From Chryseobacterium sp. E1 (GTDB lineage Bacteria; Bacteroidota; Bacteroidia; Flavobacteriales; Weeksellaceae): a stretch of 64,000 nt of DNA. The position numbers were made by a program, and so were the translations under genes. Numbering within the stretch: the stretch's first letter is position 1; each line of letters starts with the position of its first letter. Below, one piece after another: positions 44,076-55,348 of the stretch. Location: assembly GCA_019203745.1 (NCBI GenBank), contig CP078104.1, positions 2,721,001 through 2,785,000 on the forward strand, read 5' to 3'. The notes under the pieces are model-generated. The model worked only from the letters and a program-made list of their open reading frames with translations, was not told where the DNA came from and did not search any database.

Positions 44076-46631
44076 ATGTCGAAAAATTTAGTAATCGTAG
44101 AGTCCCCGGCAAAAGCAAAAACTATTCAGAAATATTTAGGAAAGGATTTTGAAGTGAAATCCAGTTTCGGGCATATCCGGGACCTTCCTAAAAAAGGAAT
44201 GGGTATAGACCTTGCCACATTCAGTCCTGATTACGAAGTTTCAGCAGACAAAAAGAAACTGGTAACCGAATTAAAGGCTGCCGTAAAGAAAGCAGATATG
44301 GTATGGCTTGCTTCCGATGAGGACCGTGAGGGAGAAGCTATTGCATGGCACCTGGCAGATGAATTGAAGCTGAAGCCGGAAAACAGAAAAAGAATTGTTT
44401 TCCATGAGATTACCAAAAACGCCATTCTAAAAGCCATTGAAAATCCAAGAGATATTGATCAGAACTTAGTGAATGCCCAGCAGGCAAGAAGAGTGCTGGA
44501 CAGAATCGTGGGTTTTGAAATGTCTCCCGTTTTATGGAAAAAGTAAAACCGGGACTTTCTGCAGGAAGAGTGCAGTCTGTAGCTGTAAGATTAATTGTTG
44601 AAAGAGAAAAAGAAATCCGTGAGTTTACTCCTAAAGCGAGCTTTAAACTTGACGGGATCTTCTTAAATAATACAGAGCAGGAAATTGCTGCCAAACTAAA
44701 AAAGATTTCGAAAAAGAAGAGCAGGCTGAAAAATTTCTTGAGCAGGCCAAAACTACGGAATTCAAAGTTCTGAATGTTGAAACAAAGCCTGGTACACGTT
44801 CGGCATCAGCCCCTTTTACCACTTCTACATTACAGCAGGAAGCTTCTTCAAGATTAGGGTATAATGTGACCAGTACCATGCGTCTGGCACAGAGACTTTA
44901 TGAAGAAGGGTTTATTACTTATATGAGAACAGACTCGGTAAACCTTTCCCAGGAAGCCATTGAAGGAGCTAAAAAACAAATTATTTCAGAATACGGAGCA
45001 GAATATTCTTCTCCAAGAAATTATACCACAAAGTCTGCATCTGCACAGGAAGCCCACGAAGCCATCCGTCCTACGGATTTTGCTGTGAAAAGTATAGGCG
45101 ATGCACAGTTGAATAAGCTGTATCAGCTGATCTACAGAAGAACCCTTGCTTCCCAGATGGCGAATGCCAAAATTGAGAAAACAGTCATTGAGATTGGAAA
45201 TGCATCACTGCCTCATCATTTTGAAGCTCAGGGAGAGGTCATCATTTTTGATGGTTTCCTGAAAGCTTACGGTATCGTAAAAACAGAAGATGATGATGAA
45301 GAAAACAACGAAAAATTATTGCCAAAAGTAAAAGTTGGTGAGATTTTAAATTATAAAACCATTACTGCTACTGAGAAATTCACAAGACCAAGTGCAAGAT
45401 ATACAGAAGCGGGACTGGTAAGAAAACTTGAAGAATTAGGGATTGGTAGACCATCTACTTATGCTCCTACCATTCAGACCATTCAGAATAGGGAATATGT
45501 GGACAAACGTGAAATTGAACCGCAGACCCGTGAGGTGATCAAAATGTCTTTGGCAAAAGATAAGATCAAAAAAGTGGTGCTTGACGAGAAATTCGGAGGT
45601 GATAAAAATAAATTCGTTCCTACAGACATTGGTGAAGTAGTTAATGATTTCTTAACCGATAACTTCAGAGAAATTCTGGATTATGGCTTCACAGCAAGAG
45701 TTGAAGAAGGGTTTGACGAAATTGCCAACGGTGACCAGAAATGGAAAGAAATGATGACGGATTTCTCGAAATTCCACCCGAGAATTGAAGATGTAGAAGA
45801 AAACGCAGACCGTGCAACAGGGGACAGACTGTTGGGAGTTGACCCGAAGACCGGAAAAAATGTTCATGCAAGAATCGGAAGATTCGGTGCAATGATTCAG
45901 ATTGGGGAAACTGATGATGAAGAAAAACCGCTTTTTGCTTCTTTAATTGCCGGTCAGAATATTGCCACCATCACTTTTGAAGAAGCCCTGGAACTTTTCA
46001 AATTACCTTTTGAGCTAAGTGAAGTGGATGGGCAGCCGGTGTCTGTTGGTGTCGGTAGATTCGGACCTTATGTGAAATGGGGAGATACTTATATCAGCAT
46101 TCCGAAAGGGGAAGATCCGCTTTCCGTAGATCAGAAACGTGCAGAGGAAATCATCAGTGAAAAGAAAATAGCAGATGCACCTATCGCAACGTATAAAGGA
46201 GAGCCGGTAACAAAAGGAACAGGAAGATTCGGACCGTTTATCAAATACAGGGATATTTTTGTGAATGTTCCGAAAAAATACAACTTTGACAATCTTTCTC
46301 AAAGCGATATCAACGAGCTGATTGATGCTAAACTGGAAAAAGAAGCCAACCGATACATCCAGCAGTGGGAAAAAGAAAAGATTTCCATTGAAAACGGCAG
46401 ATGGGGCCTTTCATCAAGTTCGGAAAAGCAATGTTCAAAATTCCGAAGAAAAAAGATGAAACGAAATATGATGCAGAAGAGCTGAAAGAAGTTTCTCTGG
46501 ATGAGGTGAAAAAATGGATCACCGATCAGGATAAAAATGCTTTTGCAGAAAAGAAAAAGCCTGCCGCCAAAAAGACAGCCACTGCAAAGAAAACCACTAC
46601 AGCAAAGAAAACAGCTGCAAAAAAGAAGTAA
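44076..46631 (+). CDS. topA: DNA topoisomerase I
   Basis: About 852 residues. The TOPRIM domain begins with V-I-V-E-S-P-A-K-A and has the D-E-D-R-E-G metal motif. The catalytic Tyr is in I-T-Y-M-R-T-D-S. C-terminal topoisomerase repeats (G-R-F-G-P-F and variants) are followed by a Lys/Ala/Thr-rich tail. Three frameshifts (near 44545, 44700-44705, 46410) break this essential gene, which supports sequencing error. ATG 44076 is chosen over a TTG at 44055 that overlaps the promoter. It relaxes negatively supercoiled DNA. Confidence 0.95.
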
Positions 46632-46648
46632 TCTTAAAACAATAATAC

Positions 46649-46683
46649 AAAGCCGTTAACAGATAGTTGTTAACGGCTTTTTA
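46649..46683 (+). terminator. Rho-independent terminator of topA
   Basis: The perfect stem AAAGCCGTTAAC/GTTAACGGCTTT has an 8-nt loop and is followed by TT. Confidence 0.9.
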
Positions 46684-46777
46684 TGAATAAAACCAGTGAT
46701 AGACTCTTCAGTTGTGGTGTTTTTTTGTATGTTTGTTACATCAAGCAATTATCAATTATTACATTTCAAATTAAAAT

Positions 46778-47845
46778 ATGGATTTCGAAGACTTTATCAT
46801 TTCACCAAGAAATTTCAAAACAGAAAGCTGGCAGATAGGAAGTCGGATTACAAAAGATATCAGGGAAGACAGTATTGTGCTGTTATTTGTTTCGGATTAC
46901 AGAGGAGCGGGCGGAGATGCTGAGGTACAGGATTTCACGGCAGTAAGAAAGGAATTTTATAAACTTTCGCAGATGGATTTTGAAATTCCTGTTGTAGATC
47001 TTGGGGATCTGGTGTCGGGAAAATCTGTTCAGGATACCCATTATATCTTACAGGAAGTACTTTCGGCATGCCACTATAAAAGAGCAATTCCTGTGATTAT
47101 CGGGGTTCCAATGATTTTGCTTTTTCATTATTTTCTGCGCTGAATTTTCATAAGAAAAGTATCAATTATACCCAGATCAGCAATATTATTTCTCTTCAAC
47201 AAGGAGAGACGATCAATGAATATACCTTTTTAAGCAAAATTTTCGGGGCCAAGAACTTTTCCATTAAAAATTATCATCATCTGGGCTACCAGAAACATTT
47301 GAATGAGATGGATTCCGTAAGACTCATCAAAGAAGTAGAGTTTGATATTATCCGCCTTGCCGAAATGATGAATTCCACAGAAAAGACAGAGCCTTTCTTC
47401 AGAAAAGCAGATATGGTAACGTTAAATTGCGATGCTGTTGAGAGCTTCAACGAACCTTTTTCCATGAACCCGCAGGTCAATGGTTTGAACAGAAGAGAAA
47501 TCTGTGCTTATATGAAAGAGATCGGACTCAGCGAAAACCTGAAATCCGTAGGTATCTTTAATTATAATATCTATTTGAAAATCAGCTGAATCATCAGCTT
47601 TTAGCACAGATGCTCTGGTATCTTATCGAAGGAATCAATATCCAGCATACTCATCCGAAAGAAAGACATTACGAATTGTTTTATGTCCTGATTGATGACA
47701 GGCAATATGCATTCAAGCGTGATACTTTCAGTAATTTATGGTATTTTGGTGATGACGAAAATATAGAGAACTGTATTCCCTGTTCCAGAAAAGATTTTGA
47801 TGAAGCTAAAAAGGCTGGCTGAATGCACGATTGACGAAAATTTAA
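46778..47845 (+). CDS. Arginase/formimidoylglutamase-family protein with degenerate metal site
   Basis: About 356 residues. The fold markers I-I-G-G-S-N-D and L-N-C-D-A-V-E-S stand where ureohydrolases have G-G-D/N-H-S and S-x-D-x-D. The usual D-A-H-x-D motif is not visible. Frameshifts lie near 47105-47112, 47570-47580 and 47812-47818. The last one restores the end G-W-L-N-A-R-L-T-K-I, with the next start 3 bases later. It may be inactive as a hydrolase, and its role is unknown. Confidence 0.7.
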
Positions 47846-47848
47846 TGT

Positions 47849-48848
47849 ATGACACAAATTCCCTCAAAAGTTTCTATCATTGTTCCCGTTTATAATGTCG
47901 AAAATTATCTGACAAAATGCCTCGGCTCTCTCGTTGGCCAGAGTCTGCAGAATATTGAAATCATTGTAGTGAATGATGGGAGTAAAGATAGATCTGAAGA
48001 AATTATTCAACAATACGCTCGGGATTATCCGGAGAAAATAAAAGCCTTCAATAAAGAGAACGGAGGTTTAAGTGATGCCCGCAATTTTGGAATTGATAAA
48101 GCAACAGGAGATTATATAGGTTTTGTGGATAGTGACGACTATGTGACGGAAATGATGTTTGAAGAAATGCTTCTTCTGGCCGAAAAACATCAGGCTAAAA
48201 TGGTCATCTGCAACATCCGGAAAGTGGATGAAAACGGAAAGGTTACCCAAAACCTTACCCAGCTTCCCAACATGCCGGAGAAAATTATCCTCGAAAATAA
48301 TTTTTCTGTTTTTGCCGATATCAGTTATTTTGCCTGTAACAAACTTTTTAAAAAGAACTTTTTGCTCAGAAAAGATTTAAGAAAGGCGTTCATTTTGAAG
48401 ATATACAGCTCATTCCTCAGCTTTTGCTTGAGTGTGATGCGATTGCGCAGACCCAGAACTATCATTATCAGTATCTCGAGCGGTCAGATTCCATTACCAG
48501 AACTCATACAGAGAAAGGGCTTGATATGCTTAAGGCGGTAATGGATGTAGAGCAGGCTTTTGACGGATCGAAATATTCTCACAAAAAGAAGAACTGAAAA
48601 ATTTTCAGATATTTGAAGGAGTCTATTCTTTCCTGGCGTATCTGGCCTTTGTGAAAAAAGAAGAAGTATTTTACAAAATGTCAGATCAGCTGTCTGCTTT
48701 TATGAGAGAAAGACAAATAAAAATTCAAGATATATTGAACTATAGTCGTTTTGGTAAAAATTATCTTTTATCTTTGCCATTGAAAAAAAAGATTTTTTAT
48801 CTGTTATTTTTTACCGGACAGAAAAAACTGATAAGAAAGTTAATATAA
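47849..48848 (+). CDS. Family 2 glycosyltransferase
   Basis: About 333 residues. V-P-V-Y-N-V-E-N-Y-L opens a GT-A fold, N-D-G-S-K-D follows, and D-S-D-D-Y holds the DXD metal site near residue 92. N-G-G-L-S-D-A-R-N is a typical acceptor-side loop. Frameshifts lie near 48350 and 48580-48590. It probably adds a sugar during exopolysaccharide or O-antigen assembly. Confidence 0.82.
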
Positions 48849-48956
48849 ACACAAATGTAAGTACTATTGTTTCGATCAATAGAAAATGATGCAGAGCTGA
48901 TTTATAAGACTGTATGTAATTTTCATAGGAGATACAAGTGCTGGATAAGAAAAGAA

Positions 48957-50073
48957 TGAAAAATTTTGAATTGTTCTTAAGCGGGTCGGGAATACCTATT
49001 TTCTATGTGAAGGTAGGATTAAGTTTCGTATTCTCCTTTTTAATTACTTTTTCTCTATTCCTACTATCGTAAAAATTTCCAGAAGAAAAAATCTTATGGA
49101 TGAGCCAGGAATAAGAAGTTCTCACCTTAGGAAAATTCCCAATCTGGGAGGTATTGCTATCTTTTATTCCATCGGGATCTGTGCATCTATCTTTGCTTAC
49201 GAATTGTTTGATCTCTACAAATTCCTGTTTGCTTCGTTTATTATTCTGCTGTATATAGGAGTAATGGACGATATTGTTGTAATGAGGGCTTATAAGAAGC
49301 TGGTTGCACAAATTGTGGTCTCTTCACTGGTGGTGATTGGTTCAGATATCAGGATCAGAAGCTTATTCGGAATCTTCGGAGTGTATGAGCTGGGGTATTT
49401 TGTAAGTGTTCTTTTCAGTATTATTACCTTTATTATCCTGATCAATGCTTTCAATCTTATTGACGGTATAGATGGTCTGGCCGGAGGATACTCTGTGATC
49501 TGCAGTGCCTTGTTCGGAATAAGTTATTATAGATTGGGTGAGTATAATTATCCTTTGGTAGTTCTGTCTGTGATCATCATAGGAACTGTACTGGCATTTT
49601 TATATTATAATCTTTCAAACTACAGAACCAATAAAATATTTATGGGAGATACGGGCTCTATGCTTTTGGGGTTCTTACTGGCCTTTACTTCTATTTGTTT
49701 TATTGATATTTTTATTGATAAAAAACTGGTTGATGTGCCGAGATATCACCTGCAGTCTGCACCTGTAGTAGCCGTTGCCATTCTTATTCTTCCGATTGTA
49801 GATACCCTGAACGTGATTATGGTGAGACTTTATAATAAAAAATCACCATTTGATGCTGATAAAAACCATATTCACCATAAACTTCTGAAATTAGACCTTA
49901 CCCACAGGCGATCTACATTTTACATCATCCTCTATTATCTGATGATTGTAGCTGTTGCTTATTATTTCAGGCACATTAATGTAAACCTGCTTCTTTTAAT
50001 CGTCCTGGCACTGGGTTTTTTCGGGGCCTACCTTCCGGATTTGCTATATCGGTTAAGAAATAACAAAAATTAA
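48957..50073 (+). CDS. WecA/MraY-type sugar-1-phosphate undecaprenyl transferase
   Basis: About 372 residues, about 10 membrane helices. The family's Asp motifs are present: G-V-M-D-D, N-L-I-D-G-I-D-G-L-A-G-G and M-G-D-T-G-S, plus H-I-H-H-K-L. One frameshift near 49052-49060 separates the first helix from the rest. It would start glycan assembly by moving GlcNAc-1-phosphate (or a related sugar) to undecaprenyl phosphate at the inner membrane. Confidence 0.85.
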
Positions 50074-50084
50074 CAATTAAATAT

Positions 50085-50092
50085 TACTTTTG
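50085..50092 (+). promoter_or_regulatory. Promoter of the wza-wzc-like genes
   Basis: TACTTTTG is a full -7 box, 16 bases before ATG 50109, leaving a leader of about a dozen bases. Confidence 0.5.
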
Positions 50093-50108
50093 TAAACAAT
50101 ATTCAAAT

Positions 50109-50972
50109 ATGATGAAGAACTTTAAGTATTTATTTTTAATATTACCTTTTTAGTGACCTCATGTATCACAACAAAAGATGTGAGGTATCTGCAGCCAAGC
50201 GAAAGTCTTGTCATCAACGAAGAAGGTCTTGTTCCTACAATATTCCTGTGTACAGGATTACAAAAAATGATATTCTCAACCTGAATATTGTGACAACTCC
50301 AAAAGGAGATGCTGCACAGTTCTACTCTGCTTACAACACATCCGGAGGAGTAAATGCAGGAGCTGGAACCAGTACTGCTTTATCAGGAGGAGGAACCGGA
50401 GGAGGAGGTGGAATCCGGGGTGGAAATATGAACTTCTACTTTAACGGCCTAAAAGTTGACTCAACGGTGATATCAATGTTTTTGGAATAGGATATGTAAA
50501 AGCAGAAGGAAGAACACTTGATGATATTACAAAAGAAATTCAGCAAAAAGTAAACGAAAACTTCCAGGAAGGGAAATCCGAAGTTAGGCTGAATACAGAC
50601 GGAATTACATATTATATTCTCGGAGATGTTGAAACAACAGGACTTTCCGGAGAAAAAGTAGCCCATAAAAATACCCTTACCATTACTGAAGCTTTAGCAA
50701 TCAATGGAGGACTGAACAGGACAATTGATAAAAAAGAAGTGGTGATCCACAGAAAACTTCCGGAAGGAATTAAAATTGCCAAAATAGACCTTACCCGTGA
50801 GGATATTATGAATTCGCCTTATTATTATGTACAGAATGGAGATGAAATCTATCTGAATACAAGAGCAAAAAGCTTGAACGGATTTGGAAAAGACCCAATT
50901 CAGACTTTAACTACAGGTGTTTCGGTAATTACTACTGCGTTGTCGATTTATTTACTTCTAAAAAATCTTTAA
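50109..50972 (+). CDS. Wza-like polysaccharide export lipoprotein
   Basis: About 289 residues. A lipobox V-T-S-C ends the signal peptide once the first frameshift (T-run near 50150) is repaired. Two more lie near 50235 and 50462. A polysaccharide-export domain (Y-R-I-T-K-N-D) is followed by an SLBB-like domain (Y-I-L-G-D-V). A Gly-rich stretch (50340-50430, up to five Gly in a row) interrupts the export domain. A hydrophobic helix ends the protein. It forms the outer membrane outlet for the partner at 50977. Confidence 0.82.
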
Positions 50973-50976
50973 TCCT

Positions 50977-53472
50977 ATGATTCCAGGAAAAGATACACAA
51001 GTAGGAAAAAACGAAGCCCTGAAAGAAAAGTATGGGTCGTTTGCATTGTTTGATATAGAACACTTTTTAAGAAGAATCCTTAAAAACTGGTATTGGTTTG
51101 CTTTCATGCTGCTTATTGGGTACGCCATTTCTTGGGTGTACAGTAAATATTATGCACAGAATGTATATGCTTCCAACCTTTCTTTAAGTATTTCCAATAA
51201 TACTTCAAGTTATTTTACCCCGAACCAGTCTATTAACTTTATCTGGGGTCAGGGAGGGAACCAGGATGGAGTTTATCTGAAGAAAATGCTTCTTTCAAGA
51301 TCACATAATGAATTTTTGGTAAAAGAATTAGGGCTGTTTGTCAACTATTCTACTAAAGGCGTGATCAAATCTACCTATCTGGATAAGAATGATTCCCCTA
51401 TTTTTCTTGAAATTGACAAAAAGCATCTTCAGCAGATCAATTACCCTATCACACTGATGCCAAAAGGTAATGAAGCCTTTGAAGTGGTTTTGCCGGAAGA
51501 AGGCCAGTCTACCAACCTATACAGCTATGAGAGCGAAGGTTTTCAGAATATTAATGCTTATGCAAGACCTGCCAATAAGATTATTAAAATAAATGAATGG
51601 TATACCTCTCCCAATCTGAGATTTAAGTTAGTTCAGAACCCTGTACTTCCAAATATTAAACTTGATAATATTATTGTAAGTTTGAGTTCAGTTAATCAGG
51701 GAGTTAATGATATTGTGTCTACTGTAAGTGTGGATTTTGATAAAGAAATTTCCACGATCATGATTATTACTAAAAAAGGATACAATCTGAACAGCACTGT
51801 AAACTTTTTGAATAAATCGGTCAATGAATTACAGAAAAAAGACTTGAAGATAAAAACATCGTCAATAAAAATACAGAAACCTATCTTCAGGGTAACCTTG
51901 ATAACATTCGTAAGAAATTAGACTCAAGTGCTTCGGTTCTGAATTATCTGAAAACATCGGAAAAACTTTATAACATTAAAGACAGAGACGAAAAATCTCT
52001 GGAAAAAATAAAAGAGCTTGAAGGCAAAAAGCAGATATCCTAAGTAAAATCAATTCCCTGGATAACATCAGAAATACCCTTCAGTCTCAGAATTTTGAGA
52101 AAATGATTGCCACCAATGCCGCCGGGTTTGAAGATGGAATGTTTACAGCAACTATTGCAGAGCTTAAAGCCCTGTATGCAAAGAGACAGGAAATGGCTAC
52201 AATCTATAAGCCGTCGTCAGAACCTATGAAAGAGATCAACAGGCTTATCAACGAGGCAAGAATGGGATCATCAGGTAGTCTGAGAAATTATTATACAAAA
52301 TATTATGATGAAATCAGCAAAATTGATCGTGCAGTAGCTGATGCCAATTTAGACTTGGCCTCTTATCCTGAGAAAGAAAGAAAATACCTGGATGCTGAAA
52401 GAGGATATAATATCATTGAGGCTACTTATAACAGCTTATTGGGAAGACAGAATGAAACCCAGCTGAATGTAGCAACCAATAAATCGGATATTACGGTAAT
52501 AGACCCGGCCAAAAATTTGGGACAGGGGCCGATTGCTCCTAATATCAAAATGGCTAAAACGGCTATTATCTCTGGAATGTTGTTGCTTCCTTTGCTGTTT
52601 ATTCTGATTGGCGAGGTATTGGATAATAAGATAAGAAATATTAAAGAGCTGCTCGGAGCTACAAAATTCCACTTCTTGGAGTAATTGGCAACAACAGTAA
52701 CGAAAGTATGCTTACTGTTCTGGAGCAACCAAAATCATCCGTGTCTGAAGCCTTCAGAGGAATCAGAGCCAATATAAGATTTTTGATGAATAACGAAGAT
52801 GAGAAAGGAAAAGTAATCCTGATAACATCATCTATCGGAGGAGAAGGAAAAACTTATATTTCGATTAACCTTGCTTCTGTAATAGGATTAAGTGATAAAA
52901 AAACGATCCTTTTGGGAATGGACCTTAGAAAACCGAAAATTTTCGGAGACTTCAAAATTGATAATAAATATGGTATATCCAATTATCTGACAGGGGAGGT
53001 AAGCATTGATCAGATCGTCAATAAAACAAAAATTCCTAATCTGGACGTTGCTACTTCAGGGCCAATTCCGCCAAACCCTTCAGAATTATTGATGAGCCAG
53101 AGAAATATTAAGTTTATTGAGGAATTGAAAGAAATCTATGATTTTATTATTATAGATTCCCCACCGGTAGGTCTGGTAGCCGATTCCTATGAACTGATGA
53201 AACATTCTGATGCCAATATCTATGTTGTACGTCATGAATATACGGAAAAATATATGCTGAAGCTTATTACAGAAAAGTATCATAATGATGAAATCAGTAA
53301 TCTGGGTCTTGTTTATAATGATTACAATACAAAACAGGGATATGGTTACGGCTACGGTTATGGCTACGGCTATGGTTACGGCTACGGATATTTCGATGAA
53401 GATAAGAATTATAAAGAGCCGTTACTGATCAGAATCAGGAATAGGGTACAGAGATTCTTTAACAAAAAATAA
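50977..53472 (+). CDS. Wzc-like chain-length regulator and tyrosine autokinase
   Basis: About 832 residues. An N-terminal Wzz domain has a membrane helix (residues about 36-55) and a long periplasmic helical part, with a second helix near 52550-52610. The cytoplasmic kinase has Walker A (G-G-E-G-K-T), Walker A' (M-D-L-R-K-P) and Walker B (I-I-I-D-S-P-P). The tail contains nine consecutive Gly-Tyr pairs (53338-53391), the autophosphorylation cluster. Frameshifts lie near 51850-51860, 52025 and 52665-52680. It controls polymer length with the Wza-like protein. Confidence 0.88.
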
Positions 53473-53475
53473 GCA

Positions 53476-53505
53476 TTAAACCTCCATTTAATGGGGTTTT
53501 TTCAT
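53476..53505 (+). terminator. Terminator after the wzc-like gene
   Basis: AAACCTCCATT pairs imperfectly with AATGGGGTTT around a short loop, followed by a T-run. One missing G in the right arm would complete it. Confidence 0.6.
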
Positions 53506-53631
53506 ACTCTGTCTATTTTCATAGTATGAAAAAAGAATATTTTGACACTTTGCCGTTTACTTTATAACAAATTATGTTTTTTTGTTTATTTTTAACTAAA
53601 CATTAAGATTATCATTAATATAAAAATGTTT

Positions 53632-53639
53632 TATATTTG
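53632..53639 (+). promoter_or_regulatory. Promoter of porG
   Basis: TATATTTG is a full -7 box, 42 bases before ATG 53682. Confidence 0.5.
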
Positions 53640-53681
53640 CAAAAATTAAATTTTAAAATAACCATAAATCCATATTCTTTT

Positions 53682-54570
53682 ATGAATAAAAATTATTGTT
53701 TAGCTTCCTTGCCTTCCTTGGAGTGGTAAGTGTAAAAGCACAAAGAAACGAATTGGGAGTTCGTCTAGGGATGAGTAACCTAGTGGGAGATGTAGGAAGG
53801 ACAAATTATATTTTACAAAAGCCGTTGGATTTAAACAGAGTATCAGATTGGGGATTCCCGTTTTATGGAGGAGTGTTATACAGATTTAATTTTAACCCGC
53901 ATCAGACTGTTAGATTGGATTTAGGATATAACCAGATTCAGTTTAGCGATAAAGCGGCAAAAGAAGACTATAGAAGAATGAGAAACTCATTTGGGAAAAA
54001 CAACGTGTATGAGGCAAGCTTAATGTTTGAATACAATTTTTTCCCGGTAAATAATGAGCAGGTGAGTATGGTGAGCCCTTATATCTTTGGAGGTATCGGT
54101 GCTTTAATGTTTGATGCCCCTAAAGCAACTCTTGTTCATGATTTCAGAAGAGATGCTGATGGAGTAGCGCTGGCTCCGATAAATGAGTTGGACTACAAAA
54201 CAACTGCAGATTATTCCCTAGGGAAAAAAGTAACCATGCATCTTCCTTTTGGGGTAGGTTTGAAATATAAATTCAACCATACCTGGGCTATATTTGCAGA
54301 AGCTACCTTCAGGTATACCCTGACGGATCAGCTGGATCACAGTAAGATACTGGAAAAAGATGTGAAAACTTCTTATAATGCAGATATCTTAGACCCTGCT
54401 ACCGGAGCTTCATTATTGCAGTCCGGAAGCTATTATGCCGTTTCTAAAGAAAGAGAACAGGAGTTTATTAATAAGAGAAATATTGGAGATGGAAAGTCCA
54501 AAGACTGGATGAATACATTCAGTTTAGGACTGACGTATTCGTTGGAAGACCTCCATGTTATTGTGAATAA
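53682..54570 (+). CDS. porG: PorG-like outer membrane beta-barrel protein (T9SS-associated)
   Basis: About 296 residues. A signal peptide ending V-K-A-Q appears once one missing A near 53687-53692 is restored. The mature part has alternating beta-strand character with P-Y-I-F-G-G-I-G-A and ends, after repair near 54546-54550, in P-P-C-Y-C-E. Family recognition rests on this architecture and on the order porG-uppS-bamA-ompH common in flavobacteria. Without repair the frame runs on into uppS, giving a false fusion. Confidence 0.72.
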
Positions 54571-54571
54571 T

Positions 54572-55321
54572 ATGTCGTTGATTAAAGATAAAATAAATTC
54601 TGAGAATTTACCAAAACACGTAGCCATCATCATGGATGGTAATGGAAGATGGGCAAAATCTCGTGGCGAAGAAAGAACCTTCGGTCACAAAAATGCCATT
54701 AATGCTGTAAGAAATGCCATTAATGCATGTAATGAGATCAATATCCCCTATTTAACACTATATACATTTTCTTCAGAAAACTGGAGCCGTCCTACTGAAG
54801 AAGTAAATACACTCATGAATCTGCTTGTAGAAACCCTGCTGCTTGAGGCAGAAGAAATCTTCAGCAAAGGATTGAGAATGCATGTAATAGGAAACCTTGA
54901 AAAATTGCCTGTTCTTGTCAGAGAACAATTGCAACGTGTGGTAGATCTTACAAAAGAAAACACAAAAGGAAACCTTGTATTAGCGATTAGCTATGGCTCA
55001 CAAAATGAAATTCTGAATGCTGTAAAGAATATAAGTGCTGATGTAAAAGAAGGAAAAGTGGAAGTAGAGAATATTGACGAAAAATTATTCGAAAATTACC
55101 TTTATACCAAAGATTTTCCTCCTGTAGATCTGCTGATCAGAACCAGCGGGGAAATTAGAATCAGCAATTTCCTGCTTTGGCAGATCGCTTATGCGGAATT
55201 ACAGTTTTTAAACGTTCTATGGCCGGATTTCACCAAAGATATATTCTTCCAGTGTATTGTTGATTATCAAAACAAGGAAAGAAGATACGGAATGACCGGA
55301 GAGCAGATACAAGGCCAATAA
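54572..55321 (+). CDS. uppS: Isoprenyl transferase (undecaprenyl diphosphate synthase)
   Basis: 249 residues. The diphosphate-binding motif I-M-D-G-N-G-R-W-A lies near residue 20, with F-S-S-E-N-W-S-R-P and R-T-S-G-E-x-R-I-S-N-F further on. It makes the C55 lipid carrier for peptidoglycan and glycans. ATG 54572 lies one base after the repaired porG stop. No frameshift is seen inside it. Confidence 0.93.
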   Translation: MSLIKDKINSENLPKHVAIIMDGNGRWAKSRGEERTFGHKNAINAVRNAINACNEINIPYLTLYTFSSENWSRPTEEVNTLMNLLVETLLLEAEEIFSKGLRMHVIGNLEKLPVLVREQLQRVVDLTKENTKGNLVLAISYGSQNEILNAVKNISADVKEGKVEVENIDEKLFENYLYTKDFPPVDLLIRTSGEIRISNFLLWQIAYAELQFLNVLWPDFTKDIFFQCIVDYQNKERRYGMTGEQIQGQ

Positions 55322-55348
55322 ATTTAAAGAAAAGAAAGACTCGATAAA

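Noticed and set aside
53696..55321. Single reading frame joining the PorG-like barrel protein and UppS
   Set aside because: The barrel protein ends naturally at 54570 when one base is restored near 54548, and UppS has its own ATG at 54572. The fusion is a sequencing effect.
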